NCBI RefSeq assembly: GCF_018918325.1
Contig: NZ_JAHLQH010000041.1
Location: forward strand, 62,001 to 126,000
Direction of reading: 5' to 3'
DNA from: Clostridium sp. MSJ-8
GTDB lineage: Bacteria; Bacillota; Clostridia; Clostridiales; Clostridiaceae
Length of the DNA: 64,000 nucleotides
Shown: in pieces, positions 37,788 through 46,743 of the stretch
Layout: every line of letters starts with the position of its first letter
Position numbering within the stretch: position 1 is the stretch's first letter
Made by a program: the position numbers and the translations under genes
The notes under the pieces: model-generated
What the model was told of the DNA's origin: nothing
The model's database searches: none
What the model saw: only the letters and a program-made list of their open reading frames with translations

Positions 37788-38208
37788 ATTCTTTTTCTCC
37801 CATTCTAATTGTTTCTTTTAGTAACTGCTTTTCTTCTTCAGTAACAGTTTTTATTTTTCTAATAAAGTATATATAATGCCCTATCATAATTGCTAATATA
37901 CATACCTTAGCATGCCATATAGGTGCAACAATGATGCTTATAGTCAATAGAATAGTAAAAGCACTTAAAGCCTTTATCTTTTCCTTTTTTGTCATTGCTT
38001 TAGTAGTTATAAAATCTTCTATATATTTCTTATAAATCTTCGTAGATAAAAACCACTTATGAAATCTCTCCGATCCCTTGGCATATAATATTGCTGTTAA
38101 AAGCAAGAATGGTGTTGTAGGTAAAATAGGTACAATTACCCCTATAGCCCCTATAATTAAAAAAACACTTCCTAATATAATACATATAATATTTATTATT
38201 TTTTTCAT
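37777..38208 (-). CDS. ybaN: YbaN/DUF454 family inner-membrane protein
   Basis: A 143-residue protein with hydrophobic helices near 5-45 and 80-120 and the DUF454 motif GVIVPILPTTPFLLLTAILYA followed by KGSERFHKWFLSTKIYKKYI. The family is often next to ABC or redox genes, function unknown. The frame is open to 38250, but DUF454 proteins begin close to the first helix; ATG at 38208 has an AAAGGA site 12 bases upstream. First gene of the cydDC-ygbA operon. Confidence 0.85.
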   Translation of the reverse strand: MKKIINIICIILGSVFLIIGAIGVIVPILPTTPFLLLTAILYAKGSERFHKWFLSTKIYKKYIEDFITTKAMTKKEKIKALSAFTILLTISIIVAPIWHAKVCILAIMIGHYIYFIRKIKTVTEEEKQLLKETIRMGEKEYVS

Positions 38209-38304
38209 TAGTTTATTTATTCCTTTCTCGTTATTGATTATTATTATCATTATCTAGAGATAGTTTATCTTATTTTTATTAATTTAACAATGGTAATATA
38301 TTTA

Positions 38305-38490
38305 AATTAAAATATAATAGCATTAGTTTCAGTAGCATATTAAAATAGAATGAATTTGATTTCACAAAGCAGTTTGCTCAATTTTATTCATACTAACCTT
38401 CAAGCTCTCACAGTAATTTATATATCCTAAATATTACTGATTCTACCCTAGCAAAAAGGCTTTGTTCCATCAAATCACTTCTATTTTAAT
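38305..38490. repeat. Variable hairpin module of the long non-coding repeat, copy A
   Basis: It begins AATTAAAATATAATAGCATT as in the copies at 49161 and 49574, then diverges into its own branched foldback. ATTAAAATAGAA is complemented by TTCTATTTTAAT at the far end, with nested CAAAGC/GCTTTG and CAGTAAT/ATTACTG pairs. No open frame with a ribosome site was found. Confidence 0.65.
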
Positions 38491-38855
38491 TATTTAAACG
38501 TTATGGTGATTTTTAATATATCTATATTGTTAACTAGTATCTTATGTATTCTGCATTTCTACATAAACAATTATTAAATTAATCTTTTTTTGATTACTTA
38601 TCTTTTCAATTAATTAATATCAAGTTATTGATTTCATTTTACATTCTGTATTTTAAATTAAATAATCAACATTCTCATGGAAAAGACAATAGGTATTTAA
38701 ACGTTATGGTGATTTTTAGTGTATCTGTATTGTCTGAAAGTATCTTATGGCTTCAGAATTTCTAGCAAAAAAATTATTGAATTAATCTTTTTTTGATTAC
38801 TTATCTTTTCAGTTAATTAATATCAAATTATTGATTTAAGTAAATGTTGATAATG
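38491..38855. repeat. Tandem 203-bp module of the long non-coding repeat
   Basis: TATTTAAACGTTATGGTGAT occurs at 38491 and again at 38694, each followed by a related stretch ending in TTGATTACTTATCTTTTC, then TTAATTAATATCAA. Two imperfect copies with a 203-base period. The same module follows each hairpin module at 49.3 and 49.7 kb. No coding potential. Confidence 0.75.
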
Positions 38856-39156
38856 AAAAAATCCAATGTTGTTTGATAATGTTAATATTATAATTTTCTT
38901 AATTAGTATCAATATTATTGCTTTGAATAAATCTTCATAATGAATTTTAGTATTTCTTATAATAAGAAAATAAAGATGCCGTTTAAAATGCTATACTGTT
39001 TGAGCTTTAGCGAGTTTATAGCATTTAGGCATCTTTACTTTTTTTATTATCTTAGAAATACTTAATGAAATTATGTTATTTATGAAAACATATAATATTG
39101 ATACTAATCATTAAAAAATATAATTTGAATTATATCTAAACAACATTAGATTTTTT
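38856..39156. repeat. 300-bp palindrome with gene-end hairpin, copy 2
   Basis: AAAAAATCCAATGTTGTTT at 38856 is mirrored by AAACAACATTAGATTTTTT at 39138-39156, and the arms share ATTAGTATCAATATTAT and AGTATTTCT. The centre is a hairpin, TAAAGATGCC (38971-38980) with GGCATCTTTA (39028-39037) and inner AAATGCTATA/TATAGCATTT. The right end lies in the stop codon of the permease-ADH gene. With the two modules to its left it fills the 900-base gap 38251-39154; 38251-38304 holds nothing else. Confidence 0.8.
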
Positions 39157-41815
39157 ACATTGCTTTCTTATATAGCTCTGCTATTTCTTCTTGTGTAAAA
39201 ACTATAGGATTATTCTTAATTCCAGCTGCTGATACCTTCATACAATTTTCTGCCATCCAAGGTATATCTGCTTCTGTTAATCCTAAATCAGATAATTTAC
39301 AATCTAAATCTAATTCTTTTATTAATGTACGAATCTTAACCGAACAATCTTCTGCAGTCATACCACCAAATATTCTTGCTATCTTACCAAATTTATCTCT
39401 GTTTCCTTTATATGATGCTTCTATTATAGTTGGAGTTAATGCTGCTAATCCTTGTCCATGAACTATATCCTTTAATCCACTAGCAGGATGTTCCATACCA
39501 TGCGCTAGTGTAACTCCAGCAGTATTTATTACCATACCACCAATAGTACTTGCTAAAGTTATCTTTTCCCAAGCATCTTTTCCTGCCTTACCCTTATATA
39601 CATTTACTATATTATCAGCTATTAATGATATAGCATATAAACTTAAAGCATCTGTAAATGGTTGTGCTATTTTTGAAGTATATGCTTCTATACAATGACA
39701 TAATGCATCAAATCCAACTGATGCCAATACTTTCTTTGGCATTGTCATCATACATTCTGGATCTACTATTGATACTTTTGCTACTATAGCATTGCATCGT
39801 AATGATTTTTTATCACCATTATCAGGATTAGTTAATACTGCAAATCCATTTCCTTCTGAACCAGTACCACAAGTTGTAGGTATCAATACTAATGGTAATG
39901 CACTATCACTCTTTAACCTATTATAGATATAATCATTTATATCTCCATTATTTACTGCAAGAAATGCTATTGCCTTAGCACAATCCATAATACTACCGCC
40001 ACCTATTGCAACGACAACATCACAATTATTTACTTTAGCAAATTCAGCCCCTTCATTTGCTGTTGTAGTTAATGGATTTTGGGAAACTTTATCAAATAAT
40101 ACTGTTTCTAATCCTGCAGCTTTCAAGCCATCATTAACTCTGTCATATAATCCTGACTTCTTAGCACTACTCTTACCAGTAACAATTAAAGCTTTCTTAC
40201 CATACGGCTTAGTTAATTCTCCAACCTCATTAACCTTTCCAGAACCAAATACTATGTTCACTGGTAAATTATAAGCAAACTGTATAGGTTGAACTTCTTC
40301 TTGTACCGCTATAGCCTCTTCCCCTGTTACAGTTTCCATTGCTGCTGCAACCATCTTATCTAATTCATCTTCTGCTTCTGATTCAGCTTCTTCTATTTCT
40401 ACATCTATATGAGAGCCAAACTTATCTTTATACTTAATCTTACAAGCAACACAGAATACTACTCCTAAAATACACCAACCACCTGCAATAATAACTTCTT
40501 GCCAAGTTAAAGAACAACCTGAATTAGGAATTATATACATAGCTACCATAAATGCAGACATTAAAACCGCAATTGCTCCAACTACTTTATAATTTTTTAC
40601 CTTATAAGGTCTAGCCATATTAGGTTCTTTTTTTCTTAATAATATAAATGAAATTGCAACCATACAATAAGCTAAACAACATCCAAAGTTACCTGCATCA
40701 ACTATCCATACTAACATCTTACGTCCAAAGAATGGAGCAATAACTGATAATATTCCTATTAAATAAAGTGCATTTATAGGAGTTTTATATTTCTTGTGCA
40801 ATTTTACAAAGAAACGTGGAATCATATATGATTCTGCCATAGAATACATTGCACGACTTCCTCCTATAAGGAATGAATTCCAACTAGTTACTATTCCACA
40901 CATACCACCTACTATTAATACCTTTGACATTATACTACTATTAAATGCCTTGGCCATTGCATCAGCTGTTACCATTCCAGAACCAGATTGTGAATTAAGT
41001 ATATCTCCAGGGTTCATAACATAACCTACACCTAATATAATTAATGCATAAAATACAACTGCAAAAACAATAGATAATATTAATATTTTCCCTATCTTCT
41101 TTAATGGAACATTAATCTCTTCCGCTGCTTGTGGAATAACATCAAATCCTATGAAGAAGAACGGAGTCATAACTGCAACACTAAAAATTGCCTTTATACT
41201 TGTACCAGCTGACTTTCCTACAAATAATTGATCTTGAAGATTTGATGCATCACCAGTTATAGCAGATGCTACTATTAATAATATTCCAACACCACCTATT
41301 ATTGCAGTAAGTATAGTTTGTAATAAAGCTGCTGTTTTAGCCCCTTTAATATTAATGTAAGTTATAAATATAGATACAATTACTGCAACTGCAAGCCAAG
41401 ATGCATATATATCAAATCCAGCAACAGTATATAAATATCCTTTTAAAAATCCTGGATATATATATTGAATTATTGTAGGTAATGCACAGGCTTCAAAACA
41501 TACAACACTTACATATCCTAAAATAATTGCCCAAGTACATATAAATGAGCCTATAGGTCCCATAGCCTTATAACTAAATACATGCTCTCCACCACATTGA
41601 GGCATTGCTGAAGTTAACTCTGCATAAGTTAATCCAACGAAGAATATCATAAGTCCACCTATTGCAAATCCAATTATAGCTCCTATAACACCGCCTCTTT
41701 CAATCCAATCACCAGTAGATACTACCCATCCCCAACCAATCATTGCACCAAAAGCTATTACCAAAATATCCCATGCACTAAAAACTTTATCAAACTCTGA
41801 TTTTTTCTTTTCCAT
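39155..41815 (-). CDS. Fusion of an APC-family permease and an iron-type alcohol dehydrogenase
   Basis: One uninterrupted 886-codon frame. Residues 1-455 are an APC-superfamily amino-acid/amine permease (SAWDILVIAFGAMIGWGW, about 12 helices, RPYKVKNYKVVG at the end). An acidic linker (about 470-515, rich in Glu and Ala) follows. Residues 520-886 are a complete Fe-ADH (group III): VFGSGKVNEVGEL, GGGSIMDCAKAIAFL for the cofactor, and the metal ligands in FDALCHCIEAYTS, AHGMEHPASG and IVHGQG. The reading suggests uptake of a substrate coupled to its oxidation or to reduction of an aldehyde at the membrane. Both domains look intact. Start by GAAAGTGGGATGGT-type site is weak; ATG at 41815 is the family-like start. 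Confidence 0.92.
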   Translation of the reverse strand: MEKKKSEFDKVFSAWDILVIAFGAMIGWGWVVSTGDWIERGGVIGAIIGFAIGGLMIFFVGLTYAELTSAMPQCGGEHVFSYKAMGPIGSFICTWAIILGYVSVVCFEACALPTIIQYIYPGFLKGYLYTVAGFDIYASWLAVAVIVSIFITYINIKGAKTAALLQTILTAIIGGVGILLIVASAITGDASNLQDQLFVGKSAGTSIKAIFSVAVMTPFFFIGFDVIPQAAEEINVPLKKIGKILILSIVFAVVFYALIILGVGYVMNPGDILNSQSGSGMVTADAMAKAFNSSIMSKVLIVGGMCGIVTSWNSFLIGGSRAMYSMAESYMIPRFFVKLHKKYKTPINALYLIGILSVIAPFFGRKMLVWIVDAGNFGCCLAYCMVAISFILLRKKEPNMARPYKVKNYKVVGAIAVLMSAFMVAMYIIPNSGCSLTWQEVIIAGGWCILGVVFCVACKIKYKDKFGSHIDVEIEEAESEAEDELDKMVAAAMETVTGEEAIAVQEEVQPIQFAYNLPVNIVFGSGKVNEVGELTKPYGKKALIVTGKSSAKKSGLYDRVNDGLKAAGLETVLFDKVSQNPLTTTANEGAEFAKVNNCDVVVAIGGGSIMDCAKAIAFLAVNNGDINDYIYNRLKSDSALPLVLIPTTCGTGSEGNGFAVLTNPDNGDKKSLRCNAIVAKVSIVDPECMMTMPKKVLASVGFDALCHCIEAYTSKIAQPFTDALSLYAISLIADNIVNVYKGKAGKDAWEKITLASTIGGMVINTAGVTLAHGMEHPASGLKDIVHGQGLAALTPTIIEASYKGNRDKFGKIARIFGGMTAEDCSVKIRTLIKELDLDCKLSDLGLTEADIPWMAENCMKVSAAGIKNNPIVFTQEEIAELYKKAM

Positions 41816-41871
41816 CTAATACCATCCCACTTTCATCTATAGTCTATTGATTTATCCTAAAAATAAAAAAT

Positions 41872-41917
41872 GACGTAAAAATATAACTAACTTATTTAAA
41901 GTTATTATTTTTAACGC
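41872..41917 (-). terminator. Terminator after the cytidylate-kinase-like gene
   Basis: CGTAAAAATATAACT (41874-41888) pairs with AGTTATTATTTTTAACG (41900-41916) with one bulge; on the minus strand a T-run (complement of 41861-41870) follows. It lies between the kinase-like gene and the permease-ADH gene, so it may also attenuate the latter. Confidence 0.65.
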
Positions 41918-41957
41918 CTTTGTCAAAATTCAAATATTATTTTTTCCTACTTTATAA

Positions 41958-42551
41958 CTATTCTGCAAATCTTAATTCTATTAATTGTAATATATATTTT
42001 GCTGTCTTTTCCCAACCTAATACACTACTGTCTATCATCATATCACGATTTTTTCTGTCTCCTCTATAAGTTCCTGTTATATATTTATAACGAGAATGTA
42101 GCATCTCATCATTATATTTGAGAACTTCTAGAGCTTGTTTTTTAGATAAATTTTCTTTCTCCATAACTGACTTTAAACGAATCTCTTCAGGTGCATATAT
42201 AAATATATTTAAACAATCATTTCTATCTTGTAATATATAATCACTACAACGTCCTATCATTACACAAGATTTTTTATTCGCTAATTTTCTTATTACTTCA
42301 AATTGATTGTATATTACTCTATTCGTAAGATTAGCATACCTTGGTCCTAGCTTTGTTTCAAATCTATACATTACATTATTTTCTGTGTCTGCCTTTTCTA
42401 CTAAATCTCTCTCTACTCCTATCTGATCTACTACTTTATCAACCAAATCACGATCATAATATTCAATTCCAAGAGTATCTGCAATCATCTTGCCAATCTC
42501 AGGTCCGCCACTTCCATATTCACATCCTATTGTTATTACCATGTGCTTCAT
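41958..42551 (-). CDS. Cytidylate kinase-like family protein
   Basis: A 197-residue protein of the cytidylate-kinase-2-like P-loop group: VITIGCEYGSGGPEIGKMIA is the modified P-loop, followed by LGIEYYDRDLVDKV and CVMIGRCSDYIL. It probably phosphorylates a small nucleotide or related molecule, but the group is broad and the substrate is unknown. GGGAGTG precedes the ATG by seven bases. A strong promoter and a terminator-like hairpin lie in the leader. The next gene downstream is the permease-ADH fusion. Confidence 0.85.
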   Translation of the reverse strand: MKHMVITIGCEYGSGGPEIGKMIADTLGIEYYDRDLVDKVVDQIGVERDLVEKADTENNVMYRFETKLGPRYANLTNRVIYNQFEVIRKLANKKSCVMIGRCSDYILQDRNDCLNIFIYAPEEIRLKSVMEKENLSKKQALEVLKYNDEMLHSRYKYITGTYRGDRKNRDMMIDSSVLGWEKTAKYILQLIELRFAE

Positions 42552-42638
42552 TTACCAACACTCCCATCTTAAAATTTACTCCTACTTATATTATTTTTTT
42601 GTTTTTCATATATATAATTTCTTATGAAACAACAAAAA

Positions 42639-42680
42639 AGGCAAAGATACACAACATATTAATGTTGGCACCTTTGCCTT
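42639..42680 (-). terminator. Terminator-like hairpin in the kinase-like leader
   Basis: AAGGCAAAG (42639-42647) pairs with CTTTGCCTT (42672-42680), with an inner ACAACAT/ATGTTG stem; on the minus strand TTTTTTG follows. It sits between the promoter at 42709-42737 and the kinase-like gene, so it should stop many transcripts unless bypassed. Confidence 0.75.
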
Positions 42681-42708
42681 AAAACCTATTCATTTTTACT
42701 ATATATAT

Positions 42709-42737
42709 ACAATATCACATATATTTTTTCATGTCAA
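42709..42737 (-). promoter_or_regulatory. Sigma-A type promoter of the kinase-like gene
   Basis: On the minus strand TTGACA (42732-42737) and TATTGT (42709-42714) are 17 bases apart. The -35 is perfect; the -10 is fair. It is about 160 bases before the start codon, with the hairpin between. Confidence 0.55.
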
Positions 42738-42838
42738 ATTTTTTGTTTTTTTGTAACATATTTTGTCAAACCTTGTATTTACGTCACTTTGTGTGTATAT
42801 TGATTTACATTTAATATTTTTTTGTGCATTATATTGTT

Positions 42839-43168
42839 CTATATTTTAGCAAATCTAATTAATATCATATATATAACAGTTCCTATGGTTATGCTCAATA
42901 TTGTATTTTTCTTCACTATGTGTACCACCGCAACAATTAATCCTGATAAGACTTTTACAATAGCATTATTCATCTTCACAAGCGATATATCTTTATAACA
43001 ATAAATAATTAATGTAACCATAATAACTGCTGGCAAGACTTTTCCTATATATTTAATGCTTGAAGGTAATTCTTTTTTACCTCCAAATAATATAAATGGT
43101 ATAGCCCTTAATAAAAAAGTGACTAATGAACATAACAATATAGTTATCAATATATTTTTTTCACTCAT
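42839..43168 (-). CDS. azlD: Branched-chain amino acid exporter subunit AzlD
   Basis: A 109-residue membrane protein with four helices (start ILITILLCSLVTFLLRAIPF, then KVLPAVIMVTLIIY) characteristic of AzlD. It works with the larger AzlC as a two-component exporter of branched-chain amino acids or analogues such as azaleucine. The ATG overlaps the azlC stop as ATGA. It is the last gene of its operon. Confidence 0.92.
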   Translation of the reverse strand: MSEKNILITILLCSLVTFLLRAIPFILFGGKKELPSSIKYIGKVLPAVIMVTLIIYCYKDISLVKMNNAIVKVLSGLIVAVVHIVKKNTILSITIGTVIYMILIRFAKI

Positions 43169-43869
43169 ATATACTTTCTTCCTTCGTCAATGTTTTTTCT
43201 AAATATCATAAGTAATGCAGTTGATAACATCAGTGCAGGCAATATAAACGAATCTTTTCCACATATAAACATAAACAATAATGATGAAACTAATCCTATA
43301 ATTGCCGGAATATGATTTTTAGTATTTCTCCATTGATCCACAAAAATTGTTATGAACAAGGCTGTCATACAAAAATCTATTCCTTCAAAATCAAAAGGTA
43401 TTATTCTACCTAATAATGCTCCTACAGAAGTTCCTATAAGCCAATATATTCTACTAAATAATGCTATATAAAATAAAATATCTTCTCTATTAATATCATC
43501 AGGAACATTTAAGCTACAATCTAACGAATATGTTTCATCAGTAAGTGAAAAAATCATGTATAAATACCTTTTACCCATTTTTTTGAATTCCTCAACAAAT
43601 GTAAATCCATAAAATATATGTCTACTATTCATTGCAATTGCTGTTAAAACAACAGTTAGAACATTTGCTCCACTACTCAAAAATGGCACTATAACAAACT
43701 GAAAAGCTCCTGTATATATAGTTGCACTTATTAAATATGCCCATATAAATGATAGCTTAGCTTGCTTCATCATAATACCAAATGCCATACTCAAAAATAA
43801 ATAGCTAAATAATATAGGTAATGTCTTCTTAAATGCATATATCAATTCTTTTTTCTTTATACGTTCCAA
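43165..43869 (-). CDS. azlC: Branched-chain amino acid exporter subunit AzlC
   Basis: A 234-residue AzlC protein with six to seven helices; AYLISATIYTGAFQFVIVPF, AIAMNSRHIFYGFTF and FSLTDETYSL are family motifs. It pairs with AzlD downstream. The start overlaps the SGNH-hydrolase gene by 13 bases, so the three genes are translated together. Its stop is TGA, showing that TGA is a stop codon here. Confidence 0.93.
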   Translation of the reverse strand: MERIKKKELIYAFKKTLPILFSYLFLSMAFGIMMKQAKLSFIWAYLISATIYTGAFQFVIVPFLSSGANVLTVVLTAIAMNSRHIFYGFTFVEEFKKMGKRYLYMIFSLTDETYSLDCSLNVPDDINREDILFYIALFSRIYWLIGTSVGALLGRIIPFDFEGIDFCMTALFITIFVDQWRNTKNHIPAIIGLVSSLLFMFICGKDSFILPALMLSTALLMIFRKNIDEGRKYI

Positions 43870-44486
43870 AGTTCTAACACCTTTCTAGACATTGCATCTG
43901 CAAATCTTTTATGACTTTCTGCATCCATATGTTCTCTATCTATTACACTAGGTACAGCTACTTCAGCAGCATTCATATAGAAAACATTTTGCTGTATTGC
44001 TACCTTTTCATATTCTCTTGCTAATCCTCTAGATACTTCTTCAGAATGTTTATCAAATTCTTGATCATACCCTTCTTCACCTACACCTCTGCCTAATACT
44101 ATAGGTGAAACCACTAATATTTTTGTATCTTTGCTTACATAATCTTGTGCCTTTCTAACTATCTTCTCTATTCCCTGGGCAATAATATGTGCAGAAGCTC
44201 CATATCTAGTTTTACAATCATTGGTGCCTAGCATAATAATTATTGCATCTAATGGATTATGTGATTCTATAGCAACACTTATTATATCAATTCCTCTTCT
44301 TCCAGGTCTTAATTCATCTTGAAATACTGTTGTTCGTCCACATAAGCCTTCTTCTATGATATTAAATTCTTCACCTAATATCTTTTGTAAACGACCTGTC
44401 CATCTAATATCACAATTATATCTACCACTGCCATCTGGCTTATAACCATATGTATTTGAATCTCCAAAACATAATATATTCTTCAT
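43857..44486 (-). CDS. SGNH/GDSL-family hydrolase (arylesterase-like)
   Basis: A 209-residue SGNH hydrolase with block I ILCFGDSNTYGYKPDG (Ser), block II/III ETIIMLGTNDCK-type sequence DAIIIMLGTNDCKTRYG, and block V DREHMDAESHKRFADA (Asp/His). Substrate is unknown; such enzymes cleave esters or thioesters. The ATG at 44486 follows AAGGAGATG. It is first in an operon with azlC and azlD, an uncommon partner for amino-acid export. Confidence 0.88.
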   Translation of the reverse strand: MKNILCFGDSNTYGYKPDGSGRYNCDIRWTGRLQKILGEEFNIIEEGLCGRTTVFQDELRPGRRGIDIISVAIESHNPLDAIIIMLGTNDCKTRYGASAHIIAQGIEKIVRKAQDYVSKDTKILVVSPIVLGRGVGEEGYDQEFDKHSEEVSRGLAREYEKVAIQQNVFYMNAAEVAVPSVIDREHMDAESHKRFADAMSRKVLELWNV

Positions 44487-44743
44487 CAAAATTCATCTCC
44501 TTAAGCGTAAGTATTCCCTACCGTTCTAGTATGAAATAAATAATAAATTATTTCTATTCTTATGTCAACAAATTACAGCCAATGTATTTTATTGCTTTTC
44601 TTTATAACTGGTTAAAAAAATTTTATCTTATATCTAAATCCTTATTTCCACTCTATAGGTAATACCCTTTCGCATTACATATATACTATGTTTAAGATAC
44701 TTATCCACGTATTTTAATTCTATGTAATCTCCTATATGATAAA

Positions 44744-44827
44744 AAAAATAGTAAAGATTCTATTATAAACACTATAACTTTCCAAACTTTAGCGAGCTTA
44801 TAGCATTTAAGAATCTTTACTATTTTT
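44744..44827. repeat. Gene-end hairpin element, copy 3 (terminator of the chemoreceptor gene)
   Basis: AAAAATAGTAAAGATTC (44744-44760) pairs perfectly over 17 bp with 44811-44827, and the loop contains CTTTAGCGAGCTTATAGCAT, nearly identical to copy 2. It ends one base before the chemoreceptor stop codon. In the rest of 44487-44743 I see nothing beyond AT-rich DNA and the promoter side of the SGNH gene. Confidence 0.85.
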
Positions 44828-46528
44828 TTATAATTTAAACATACCTATTACTTTCTTCAATTCACTTGAATTTTCTTCTGTTTTATCTACAACTTGTACT
44901 ACATCATCAGATAATGCAACTACCATTTCTGTTTTACCTGCTACATCACTTACCCCTTCAGCAGCATTAGATATTGTCTCACTAATTCCAGATACTGCTG
45001 AAACAATACTATCTGATGATACTTTTAATTTTTTAGAATTTTCCGATATATTAATCATAAATTGATTAAAATTATTAGCATCAACATCATATTGCTTACT
45101 TAATTCTAGAAACATATTATAGTCCTTCATAACTTTTTTCTCTATATACGATAAAGTAGTGGTCATACAGTTTTCCATATTCTTAACAGCATCATTAACT
45201 TCTCCTACTATGTTAATTATTTCTTTAACAGTATTCCCTGATTCACTTGCAAGATCACTTATCTCACTTGCAACCACTGCAAACCCCTTGCCAGCATCTC
45301 CAGCTCTAGCTGCTTCTATAGATGCATTAAGAGCTAATAATCCAGTTTGGTCTGCAATATCTTGAATGGTTGAAGCAAGCGTATTTATTTTATTAACAGC
45401 CTTAGATTCCTCTAATGCTAATGTTGTCTTTTCTTTTACATTATGATACATCTGCTGAGTTTCTTCTGTTGCCATAAGTGCATTATTATTCATATCATTT
45501 GCACGACTTTTTATATCTCTTGAAAGTTCCATTCCATTAATTGCTTTATTATTGATATTTTCTGTATCTTTCATTATATCTTTCATATCAGAATCAATAT
45601 TAATAGTGGTAGCTGCTGTTTCCTCCATACTCGCTGCTAATTCTTCTGTTGTAGCTGAATTGTCTACACTAGCTATATTAATCTTACTAGAAACCTTATG
45701 TAAATTATCAGATGACCTTTGAATATCTTCTGAAACATCTGTTATTTTAGATATTATGTATTTAAAATCATTTTCCATACTTATTACTGCTTGACTCATT
45801 TGACCAGTTTCATCTTTTCTATGTTTTAACTTTTCTAATTCATCTGTATTATTAAGGTTTAATTCTGCTATGTTATTTATTACCTTTGTTACTGATTTAA
45901 TAGGTTTAGTTATTCCTGCTGCCATAATATAATCAAATATTACTAATCCAGCTGTAACTCCTCCTATAACAATAGTAGTGTTACGTGTTAATTTATTCAT
46001 TGATGCTAATACTTCATTTTCATCTGCACCTATAACCGTAATTAATCCTTTATCTATTTCTACCTTATAAGCAGCATATTTTATTTCATTATTATACTTA
46101 TAACTAACTATATTTTCACTTTTGTATTCTTTTCCACAATTAATTTTATCTATTAATTTATTAATTTCATTATTTACTACTTCTTTATTGTATTTACTTT
46201 CATCTGGATGATATACAAACTTCTTATTAGTCTTTACTACATAAACATAACTTGATGGAACATCTTTTATTCCTACTCCGCCTATTAATTTTTTATACTC
46301 ATTATAAGATATATCTTTATTATTGTTTTCTTCTAATTTGTTATTAATAAGCCTAGTACTTAATTCTAAAATATCTTCCATATTAGATTCAATAGATTTT
46401 TTTAATGCTTGTTTTGAACTTGGTATATTATATGCTAATACAATCCATGCATTAATAATAACACACACAAGCATCAATATAAGTATTTTATTTGTTATTG
46501 AAAACACCATCATACCTTTCTTTTTCAT
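44828..46528 (-). CDS. Methyl-accepting chemotaxis protein
   Basis: A 566-residue chemoreceptor: membrane helix about 10-32, extracellular sensing domain of Cache type (about 33-180; [20 protein letters not shown]), second helix about 185-208, a HAMP-like linker, and the cytoplasmic signalling domain with the highly conserved hairpin tip [20 protein letters not shown] followed by [10 protein letters not shown]. Signals to CheA. The gene is single, with a gene-end hairpin directly after its stop. Ligand unknown. ATG at 46528 is preceded by AGAGGT; a second ATG a few codons on is possible. Confidence 0.94.
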   Translation of the reverse strand: MKKKGMMVFSITNKILILMLVCVIINAWIVLAYNIPSSKQALKKSIESNMEDILELSTRLINNKLEENNNKDISYNEYKKLIGGVGIKDVPSSYVYVVKTNKKFVYHPDESKYNKEVVNNEINKLIDKINCGKEYKSENIVSYKYNNEIKYAAYKVEIDKGLITVIGADENEVLASMNKLTRNTTIVIGGVTAGLVIFDYIMAAGITKPIKSVTKVINNIAELNLNNTDELEKLKHRKDETGQMSQAVISMENDFKYIISKITDVSEDIQRSSDNLHKVSSKINIASVDNSATTEELAASMEETAATTINIDSDMKDIMKDTENINNKAINGMELSRDIKSRANDMNNNALMATEETQQMYHNVKEKTTLALEESKAVNKINTLASTIQDIADQTGLLALNASIEAARAGDAGKGFAVVASEISDLASESGNTVKEIINIVGEVNDAVKNMENCMTTTLSYIEKKVMKDYNMFLELSKQYDVDANNFNQFMINISENSKKLKVSSDSIVSAVSGISETISNAAEGVSDVAGKTEMVVALSDDVVQVVDKTEENSSELKKVIGMFKL

Positions 46529-46743
46529 ACCTCTATATCCCCCTTACAGCTTTGTTTAGTTTTTTTATTATAGTTTCAACCTTTAAATACCATATTTTAA
46601 TTTTAATATCAATTATTTAAAAACAAATGTAGAAACAATGAATTATATGTTAATTCTTCATATTTTTGGGATATATGTATGTTAAAAGTACAATTTATTT
46701 TAATTTTTTAACCTTGTTTTAAAAATAGAGTATATATTAGATT

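Noticed and set aside
38305-39156. Repeat block as a degenerate IS or group II intron
   Set aside because: No transposase or reverse-transcriptase remnants in any frame and no recognisable intron domain V. A non-autonomous element remains possible.
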